DNA from: Berkiella sp964606325
Lineage (GTDB): Bacteria; Pseudomonadota; Gammaproteobacteria; Berkiellales; Berkiellaceae
Assembly: GCA_964606325.1 (NCBI GenBank)
Contig: CAZSGE010000056.1
Span: 1-16,680 of the forward strand
Length of the DNA stretch: 16,680 nucleotides
Direction of reading: 5' to 3'
Shown here: positions 6,829 through 12,938 of the stretch, piece after piece
Layout: the number at the start of each line of letters is the position of its first letter
Numbering within the stretch: position 1 is the stretch's first letter
The notes under the pieces: generated by a model
The model's input: only the letters and a program-made list of their open reading frames with translations
The model's database searches: none
What the model was told of the DNA's origin: nothing
Position numbers and translations under genes: made by a program

Positions 6829-7622
6829 TGGAAACATTTGTAAATGGCGCAGCATCTACCGTTTCAAGTTTAGCGAGTTCTGGAAGTGCTTGGTGGGGAC
6901 AAACTGCCTGTTCTTATTCCTTTGTGCAAACTTATATCGGTTATTGTCCATCGATTTGCGACAATCTTCCCTTTGGCCTTGTTGGGATCTGTGAAACAGC
7001 CTTACCTTATGTAAATATGATAGGCGTAGATAATCTATTTTATGGCTCTTTGGCTATTGGTACCGCAGCAGCAACCACATACACTGCATGGCGCGCATAT
7101 AACGATAATCCTCAGATGACAGTTAACCTCATTCAAGTCAATAATAATATTAAACCTGAAATATTAGAAGAAATATCACGACAATTAAAAGAACTACAAA
7201 CACAATTCAAAGCGTTTCAAGCAAAAATCGAAACGTTAACGCCTGAAGAAGCAGCAGATGAAGTTGATTTGATTAAGCGCGCTCGTAATGCTTTAGAGGG
7301 GTATATGAAGCAAGCGGGCGTTTCCGATATATTTTATGGCGATAAAATTCGTGAGATGGGCCTAGAGCTTTTAGAAAAAAGAAAACAACAAGAACCTTTA
7401 TTTCATGATAGTGAAGATATACCTGCTAAAGAAAAGGCGAGAGTTACTCGTATTATTGATAAAAAGGCAGAAGAATCAAGAAAAAGACGAGAAGCAAAAG
7501 GCCCAGCATTTAGTCTTCATATCGCTAAATCAGAAGAAGAAAAAGCAGCTTTAGATTTAGTCGACAGGAAAAGTCTACTTGAAGATATCAAAAAACTCCC
7601 AAAGTCAGCGGCCACATATTAG
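6825..7622 (+). CDS. Unrecognised protein with one membrane segment and charged C-terminal helices
   Basis: This 265-residue protein starts at ATG 6825 with AGGGGA 5 bases upstream. Residues 1-70 are small and hydrophobic with four Cys (29, 41, 45, 56). LFYGSLAIGTAAATTYTAW (71-89) is a likely transmembrane helix. Residues about 110-138 (ILEEISRQLKELQTQFKAF) form a probable coiled coil. Residues 195-225 are rich in Lys/Arg/Glu. The design, a hydrophobic N-terminus anchoring a charged helical domain, fits a membrane-anchored or host-membrane-targeted protein. No family was recognised. The gene is flanked by a strong candidate regulatory repeat upstream and a two-way hairpin terminator downstream, so it is a single-gene unit. 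Confidence 0.75.
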   Translation: MLETFVNGAASTVSSLASSGSAWWGQTACSYSFVQTYIGYCPSICDNLPFGLVGICETALPYVNMIGVDNLFYGSLAIGTAAATTYTAWRAYNDNPQMTVNLIQVNNNIKPEILEEISRQLKELQTQFKAFQAKIETLTPEEAADEVDLIKRARNALEGYMKQAGVSDIFYGDKIREMGLELLEKRKQQEPLFHDSEDIPAKEKARVTRIIDKKAEESRKRREAKGPAFSLHIAKSEEEKAALDLVDRKSLLEDIKKLPKSAATY

Positions 7623-7633
7623 AAAACTTATGC

Positions 7634-7662
7634 TGAAGCAGGAATAAATCATTCTTGCTTCA
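7634..7662. terminator. Probable bidirectional hairpin terminator
   Basis: TGAAGCAGGAAT (7634-7645) and ATTCTTGCTTCA (7651-7662) form a 12-bp stem with one G-T wobble and a 5-base loop. It lies between two converging genes that end at 7622 and 7685. Short T-rich stretches follow on both strands (TGCTTTTC on plus, AAGTTTTC on minus), so both transcripts could stop here, although neither T-run is long. Confidence 0.6.
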
Positions 7663-7684
7663 TGCTTTTCATAGAAAAATTTTA

Positions 7685-10150
7685 TTATCTAGTCTGTTTT
7701 GATGAAATCATGGTTTTTTCATGATGGGTTCTTAACCAATTTTCGATTTCAATTGTCAGTAAAATTCCCTTACCTTTCATTTTGGCTATTGTTTTATCGT
7801 GAAGTTTGTCATCCGAAACTGTGTTGTCACTCTTCCAGTCCCAATGTGTTGCAAGATGATTATATGTTTGTTCATATTCCCTCTCCACAAAAGGCCTGGG
7901 TTTTATCTCTTTGTTTGTGGTGATAGCTTGTGTTAAGCCTGACACTTGAGGTTTAACCCTGAAATCTTTAACTTGGTTAGTTTTGTTTTGATTATTATTT
8001 TCAGGTAACGTATTTTCTGTTTTAACAATGTGTTTAGGTTTCAAAGCAAAGGCTTTTTTAGCTTCCTGTGCAATTTTATTTGCTTTACTGATTTGCTCAT
8101 CTACTTTAACTGGTTGAAATTTAGCCATCGGTTGCGCTACTGGAATAGGTGGAATCGCTGCTTTTGCTTGAGGGTTAGGCAAGGGGCGCGATAGTTTCGT
8201 AGGTGACGTTTTATTCGCTACTGCAACTAGGTTAGCTTGATTAGTAAAGACAGGCGCAGGCCTCGGTTGTTTGAATACAGGCAATACAGTAGCAACAGCT
8301 TTTTGCACATCATGAGGCTTGTGTAGTTGTATTGCTTGTTGAATGTTGATTCTCTTGTCACGATTAGGATTTAATAACGCTTTCAGCAGTGGATTTGTAT
8401 TGATTTTATTTTGATCTTCAGAAACGTTATATTTTGGAAAATGGCCATAGACTAATTTGAAAATTAAAATTCCTGCCGCCCACATATCATTAGCAGTATG
8501 TGCCTTGCGGAAATTTTTAGCCTCTTCTGAATAAGGGTTACGACCTGATGTTGCAATAAGAATATTATATGCTAAAGAATTCATTTTAGCATAAGGAGAA
8601 TGAAAATAAGTATGGTAATCACTGGCCGGATCTTCATAAGCAAGTTGTATTTCAGGTGATTCATAAGTCGATGTCGCTAAAGCCGGTTTCTCTACTGCTG
8701 AAGAAGGATCTGTAGAGATCCCAAAATCAGCGACTTTAGCATAATACCCTTTATCGTCTTTATAGATGAGAATATTCGGAATTTTGAGGTCCTGATGAAT
8801 TTTTCCTTGAGAATGCATCACAGATAGCCCTTCTAAAATGTTAAGAATAATCCGGTCTTTATCGTTTTCAGTTAAATTTATAGAAGGGTTGGTTAATATT
8901 TTTTCTAAATCACCGATGGCGCGTCTTGAATACTGACTTCGTTTGGCCATATTTTTATTAAAAAATAATTCTCCTAACAAAGTAATGTTTAAAGCATCTT
9001 TATGAGGTGTTCTTTGTTGAATAAGATGTTGCGAAAATAACGCTTCATAGTCAGATTCAGGAACATAGTTATCTTTGACTGTTTTGTTTACCCATTCTTC
9101 AGGAATTGGTGTATCAATTCTCCACGCAGGCTTTACTGTACCATAGCTGCCTGCGCCAATTAATTTTTTAACATCCTTGGTGCCTGTATCTAATTTACTT
9201 TTGGTCTCAAGCATTAACATAAATTCACTGTTAGTATCACGTACAATGTTTAGCGTGCGCGCAATCCCAGCATGTTCTTTCGGAATTCTAAAACTGTGAC
9301 CATTAATTAATTTATTAAGTACGTAGGCATTATTTAAAATAAATTCACATATCGAAATAAGCTGCTCATATTTTATCAGCCCATTTAATTGTTTTGGTAG
9401 TTTGTTAGCCTTAAGAGCATTGAGTGTGTTCTCAATTCTTTTGAGAAAATTGATTGATTGTTCATCCATCAATATATTGCGATGGGGCCTCAATATGATC
9501 TTTTGTTTAGAATCAATTCTTAAGAAGGGTTCATTGGGATTATTTGTTTCAATAAAGGCATGGTAGTCACCAGATTGTGTTCTTCTTACATGGATATTAA
9601 CGTTATCAAATGTTTTAATAATAGTATTTTTACCAGGTGCAAGTTTATCAATAAGATGCCTATTTTGCGCTAACTCAGATGTAATGGATTGTATCGTTTT
9701 TTGTTTAACATATTTAATCAGGTGAACAGGTAGCATTGACCGCGCCGCATTTTTAAGGCGAATCATTAATCCTTCGCTAGGTATCCATTTTATAACCTTT
9801 GGTATATCATCTATTCTAAAGGATTCGTCAAGATCACCATTTTGTATGATAAGTTGAAAATTTCCTTTTTCATCCTTGGTTGCATATAAAGCTAAACATC
9901 TTTGTACAGTTATTTTCGAGGTGAGCGGAACTAACTCTCCAGGTGACATTTTTTGAAATTTATAACTTTGCAAACCAATGTCATAAAATAAGGTACTTAG
10001 ATCAGATGTCTTTATTAGCAATAATCGTTTCAGCTCTTCACTAACGCTAAGTTTCCCCTGTTGGAAATCATCTTCTATTTTCTTTATCTTGCTCTTAAAC
10101 GCAGAAATTGTATTTATTTCGTTTTGAGCGTTGGGGCCAGGAGTTGACAT
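7685..10150 (-). CDS. Eukaryotic-type Ser/Thr protein kinase with unknown N-terminal region and shared C-terminal module
   Basis: This 821-residue protein has no signal peptide. Residues 1-320 are not kinase-like. Residues about 332-605 are a protein kinase: GAGSYGTV glycine loop (332-339), probable ATP lysine Lys356, HQDLKIPN catalytic loop with Asp454 and Asn459, DFG at 475-477, SPE (498-500), and DMWAAGILIFKL (555-566). HRD is HQD here, so it is a non-RD kinase. About 40 extra residues sit between SPE and DMW. Residues 625-740 are a Pro/Lys/Ala-rich linker. Residues 745-810 are a module shared with the OTU-like protein. AAGGAT lies about 6 bases before the ATG. The gene is second in an operon, 19 bases after the protease gene. 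It would phosphorylate Ser/Thr on proteins, probably in a host cell (inference). No Legionella LegK kinase is matched specifically. Confidence 0.88.
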   Translation of the reverse strand: MSTPGPNAQNEINTISAFKSKIKKIEDDFQQGKLSVSEELKRLLLIKTSDLSTLFYDIGLQSYKFQKMSPGELVPLTSKITVQRCLALYATKDEKGNFQLIIQNGDLDESFRIDDIPKVIKWIPSEGLMIRLKNAARSMLPVHLIKYVKQKTIQSITSELAQNRHLIDKLAPGKNTIIKTFDNVNIHVRRTQSGDYHAFIETNNPNEPFLRIDSKQKIILRPHRNILMDEQSINFLKRIENTLNALKANKLPKQLNGLIKYEQLISICEFILNNAYVLNKLINGHSFRIPKEHAGIARTLNIVRDTNSEFMLMLETKSKLDTGTKDVKKLIGAGSYGTVKPAWRIDTPIPEEWVNKTVKDNYVPESDYEALFSQHLIQQRTPHKDALNITLLGELFFNKNMAKRSQYSRRAIGDLEKILTNPSINLTENDKDRIILNILEGLSVMHSQGKIHQDLKIPNILIYKDDKGYYAKVADFGISTDPSSAVEKPALATSTYESPEIQLAYEDPASDYHTYFHSPYAKMNSLAYNILIATSGRNPYSEEAKNFRKAHTANDMWAAGILIFKLVYGHFPKYNVSEDQNKINTNPLLKALLNPNRDKRINIQQAIQLHKPHDVQKAVATVLPVFKQPRPAPVFTNQANLVAVANKTSPTKLSRPLPNPQAKAAIPPIPVAQPMAKFQPVKVDEQISKANKIAQEAKKAFALKPKHIVKTENTLPENNNQNKTNQVKDFRVKPQVSGLTQAITTNKEIKPRPFVEREYEQTYNHLATHWDWKSDNTVSDDKLHDKTIAKMKGKGILLTIEIENWLRTHHEKTMISSKQTR
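7721..7918 (-). other. C-terminal module, copy in the kinase
   Basis: Kinase residues 745-810. The pattern is K-E-x-[KR]-P-R-P-[FY]-V-E-[RK]-E-Y, then Y-x-H-L, W-D-W, T-[VI]-S-D-D-x-L-H, T-I-A-K-[ML]-K-x-K-G and W-L-x-x-x-H. Over the first 52 residues about 29 are identical to the copy in the neighbouring protease, while the rest of the two proteins does not align. It is likely a small helical domain. I do not recognise it. Confidence 0.8.
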
Positions 10151-10169
10151 GATCTATCCTTATTTTTGA

Positions 10170-11930
10170 TTATAGTTTAGGCTTCCTCATTTCCATCTCT
10201 GTTATTTTATGATTATTTTTTAACCAAAGTTCTGTTCCATCACCTTCTTTTACCATCCCTTTGGATTTCAATTTTGCGATAGTTTGCAAATGTAATTCAT
10301 CATCTGAGATCGTTTTACTCTTATCCCAATCCCAATTATTTTCAAGGTGGGAATAAATTGTGGCATACTCTTTTTCAACATAAGGCCTTGGACGCGTTTC
10401 CTTTGTTGTTGTCGATTGGTTTACAGCTGTCGCCTTAGGCGTTGTAAAATTTCTAGGCACGCCACTTGGCATATTGGGACGGCGTGCTTGAGTTGTAGTG
10501 GTAACACTGTGTTTTGTTTCAGTTTCTTTGATGTTATGTGTAACAATGGGCTCGATTCTTTGTGTCGCTTGCACAGTCACAGGTGGTGGCGATGGCGTTC
10601 TATTGGCACCAATGGTGATAGGAGAGGTTCTTTGTGAAGCCGATGGAGACTCTGGTGGTGAAGTTGTGGGAGTCACTTTCTGTGAAGCAGGTAAAGGTAG
10701 CGGATGTGATCCTCTATTGGCCCCAATAATAGGGGATGTTTTTTGTGAGCTTGAGGGCGACACTTTGGGAGAGGTTTCACTGGTAGCTTTTTGCGATGCC
10801 TGTGGTGATTTATTACTGCTAGATGGTTGCACTGTTTTTTGTGATGCAGAAGATGATGTTTGCGTGACTGACTTAATGGGTGGCGGCTGTGATTGCATAT
10901 TACCAAGATCATCAATTTGGCCCATTAAATGCGCCATTACTTCATCAGAAATATCTTCAAGCCCTCTAATCTCAAATTTAGCTTTAGATAGATTTATTGA
11001 ATAATCATTATTATGTGCTGTGGTAGCATTTAAGTTACGATTTGGTTCTTCGTATTCCCAGTGAATCCCCTCATTGTGAACCTTCATCATCCAACGATAG
11101 TTTATGGACGGATCAGGTACATTTTGCATGCCTCGAGTCAACGCCATCGTTTGAGGGCTCGAGTTTGCATGTGCGATAGAAGCTGGAGTATATACTTCAA
11201 GCCCAATTTTTAAACTTTGGCACAATAAAGATAAGTGTTCGGCACTCACCATCACACCATTTTGTAAGTTACCAACATATTCTGCATAGTTTTTACAACC
11301 TACCGACATCCATTGAGCATGTGCTTCATTTTGTAAATCATCTTCGATACTTGTTTTTCTAATTAAATCTACTAAGGCTTTTATTCTTTCAGGCGTATAG
11401 TCGGCTTCAGTAAGGAGTTTGTTTTGGCGTAAACGTTCGATGGCTTCCTCTTTTTCTTTGGGTAAAATCCTCGTGTCGGTAATGCTAAATAGTCTTGCAT
11501 CAAAATCATGTTTAAGATTTGTTAAAAATGATCTATTGGCATTGAATAAAGGCTCACTAACATCATTTATTTCGCCAGTATTAAGATATTCGGAAATAGC
11601 AGCACTGGCATCTGTTTCCCATAACACTTGGGCGCTTGCGCTTAACACTTTTTCTAATTGTTTTCTTAAGACAGGGCCAAAGATAGCTTCTCTATCTGTT
11701 GCAGCAGGATATGCTTGTATTATTTGTTTTAATGTCTCAATCGTTAGATTGCCATCTAAATAATAGTATTGTTTAAACGTTTGCAGCAATGAGATATATT
11801 CTTTGTCGCTTCTGAAAAGCTGTTCGGCTGAGCCATCTACGATCTTCGCAATTAAAAAGTGAGTCAAGCAGTTTAAACCACAATTGTTGTGCCACCCAGT
11901 TGTCTTGCAAAGATATGTCATATCAATCAT
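10170..11930 (-). CDS. OTU-like cysteine protease (putative deubiquitinase) with repeat linker
   Basis: This 586-residue protein has no signal peptide. GWHNNCGLNCLTHFL (12-26) resembles the OTU 'D-G-N-C-L-F' loop, with Cys21 as likely nucleophile and Cys17 an alternative. HLSLLCQSLKIGLEVY (232-247) matches the OTU helix-strand 'E-L-x-A-L-A-x-x-x-x-x-x-I-x-V'. GIHWEYEE (288-295) supplies the catalytic His290. OTU enzymes cut ubiquitin from proteins. About 200 residues, mostly helical, separate the Cys loop from the second motif, more than in eukaryotic OTUs but reminiscent of the extended helical lobe of Legionella Lot enzymes. Residues 347-505 are a Ser/Thr/Pro linker with repeats, and 508-574 are the shared module. 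I chose the ATG at 11930 (AGAGG 6 bases upstream); an ATG at 11975 lacks a ribosome binding site. A more general papain-fold peptidase remains possible. Confidence 0.75.
   Translation of the reverse strand: MIDMTYLCKTTGWHNNCGLNCLTHFLIAKIVDGSAEQLFRSDKEYISLLQTFKQYYYLDGNLTIETLKQIIQAYPAATDREAIFGPVLRKQLEKVLSASAQVLWETDASAAISEYLNTGEINDVSEPLFNANRSFLTNLKHDFDARLFSITDTRILPKEKEEAIERLRQNKLLTEADYTPERIKALVDLIRKTSIEDDLQNEAHAQWMSVGCKNYAEYVGNLQNGVMVSAEHLSLLCQSLKIGLEVYTPASIAHANSSPQTMALTRGMQNVPDPSINYRWMMKVHNEGIHWEYEEPNRNLNATTAHNNDYSINLSKAKFEIRGLEDISDEVMAHLMGQIDDLGNMQSQPPPIKSVTQTSSSASQKTVQPSSSNKSPQASQKATSETSPKVSPSSSQKTSPIIGANRGSHPLPLPASQKVTPTTSPPESPSASQRTSPITIGANRTPSPPPVTVQATQRIEPIVTHNIKETETKHSVTTTTQARRPNMPSGVPRNFTTPKATAVNQSTTTKETRPRPYVEKEYATIYSHLENNWDWDKSKTISDDELHLQTIAKLKSKGMVKEGDGTELWLKNNHKITEMEMRKPKL
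10209..10409 (-). other. C-terminal module, copy in the OTU-like protease
   Basis: Protease residues 508-574, the partner of the kinase module at 7721-7918. KETRPRPYVEKEYATIYSHL and TISDDELHLQTIAKLKSKG show the shared pattern. This copy carries one extra residue in the segment between K-x-K-G and W-L. Confidence 0.8.
10557..10850 (-). repeat. Degenerate 16-residue (48-base) repeats in the linker of the OTU-like protein
   Basis: The motif [AS]-[ST]-Q-[KR] occurs six times, with its Gln at residues 364, 380, 396, 417, 433 and 457, so three of five spacings are exactly 16. Two copies are followed by T-S-P-I-(I or T-I)-G-A-N-R, at 10713-10748 and 10599-10637. The units are Ser/Thr/Pro-rich and probably disordered. 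They look like tandem duplications that have drifted. Confidence 0.6.
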
Positions 11931-11954
11931 GGAAAGCCTCTTAATATTGTAGTT

Positions 11955-11966
11955 ACACTTAAGTGT
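11955..11966. promoter_or_regulatory. Perfect 12-bp palindrome in the leader of the OTU-kinase operon
   Basis: ACACTTAAGTGT is perfectly self-complementary. It lies 25-36 bases upstream of the chosen start of the OTU-like gene, in the gap between two divergent genes. It could be a small operator. Twelve-base palindromes also arise by chance in AT-rich DNA. Confidence 0.3.
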
Positions 11967-12067
11967 GCTAAGCATCTATTCAATAGACTACAGTGATGAG
12001 ACTTTAGTTCCGATTCATAAGGAGAGGGTATATTACTAATGAATGTGTCATCATAAGAGCAGGTAAC

Positions 12068-12934
12068 ATGAGGGATTGGATGCTAAAAACATGTGGTTTG
12101 ATGGTGATCGTTTTGATACCTTCTGCCTTTGCAGCAAAACCTGATTTTTGGGATATTTCAAGTTCTCATGTAGTGAACCTGTATGAAAGTCATCGATTAG
12201 ATTCTAAAGTGGTTGCTGTTATTTCATCTAAAGCGCAAAAGTTGAAAAACTTTGGATGCAAGAGCACGAAAAAATCAACAAATTCTTGGTGTAAAGTGGA
12301 ATATCGCGAACAAGCGGGTTGGATAGAAGCACGCTTTTTAACGCCTACTCATACTGTAAAAATTGACGATACTACAAGTATACAAAATGAACTCAGTATA
12401 AACTGCAATAAAATTGAATACCGCGTTGACAGACTAATTTGCAATAACGCAACTTTAAAAATGTTAGAAGAAAATATGTCGCTTATTTATGAGCAAGCAT
12501 TAAGTAAATCACAAGAAAGCACTGAAATACATGAAATGGGTAAACTCATTACCTCTCAAAAAGAATGGGCAAATAAGCGCAATGAATGCTGGAAAGCAGA
12601 GCAGGGCATGGAATCTTGTGTTAAGAGATTGTATGAAAGTAGATTAAATGAATTGCAAACCTATTGGAAAATAGCAGATATCATTGAAGAAAATCATTTC
12701 ACTTGCGAGGATGGATCTGAATTTATTCTGACTCAATTTAACACCCAGGGTCTTGGTACTGTCACTATCGAATATGGTGGTCAAAAAGCAGTTTTAATTG
12801 CCACACCAACTAACAAAGGTAAGAAGTTTGGTCTTGAAGAAAATAGATATGTCTGGTTAAGCAACAAAGATGCTTTATTCGTTTGGGACGAGCAACCACT
12901 TCAACACTGTCAAGTCAAAGATAAGGAAATTTAA
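12068..12934 (+). CDS. Exported SH3 / LprI-like / MliC-like protein, probable lysozyme inhibitor
   Basis: This 288-residue exported protein has a signal peptide at about 1-22 (hydrophobic core LMVIVLIPSA, cleavage near AFA-A) and no lipobox. Residues about 34-93 look like a bacterial SH3 domain (ending WCKVEYREQAGWIEARFL). Residues 113-196 match the LprI/DUF1311 domain, with Cys113, 125, 174 and 184 and the QKEWANKRNECW helix. Residues 207-282 match the MliC C-type lysozyme inhibitor: FTCEDGSEF, YVWLSNKDALFVW, and Cys213/Cys281 likely bonded. Both LprI and MliC families include lysozyme inhibitors. It probably protects the cell wall in the periplasm against host lysozyme. ATG 12068 is used; ATG 12080 has a better ribosome binding site (GAGGG) and still leaves a good signal peptide. 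The stop lies four bases from the end of the converging gene. Confidence 0.85.
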   Translation: MRDWMLKTCGLMVIVLIPSAFAAKPDFWDISSSHVVNLYESHRLDSKVVAVISSKAQKLKNFGCKSTKKSTNSWCKVEYREQAGWIEARFLTPTHTVKIDDTTSIQNELSINCNKIEYRVDRLICNNATLKMLEENMSLIYEQALSKSQESTEIHEMGKLITSQKEWANKRNECWKAEQGMESCVKRLYESRLNELQTYWKIADIIEENHFTCEDGSEFILTQFNTQGLGTVTIEYGGQKAVLIATPTNKGKKFGLEENRYVWLSNKDALFVWDEQPLQHCQVKDKEI

Positions 12935-12938
12935 AATA

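Noticed and set aside
10498..11004. A 168-codon open frame on the plus strand, opposite the OTU-like gene
   Set aside because: It lies opposite the Ser/Thr/Pro repeat linker. The Gly/Cys/Asp-rich product is the shadow of Ser/Pro/Gln codons. No ribosome binding site, and the minus-strand gene is well supported.
11931..11975. Upstream ATG for the OTU-like gene at 11975
   Set aside because: No ribosome binding site precedes it, while AGAGG sits correctly before the ATG at 11930. The extra 15 residues add no motif.
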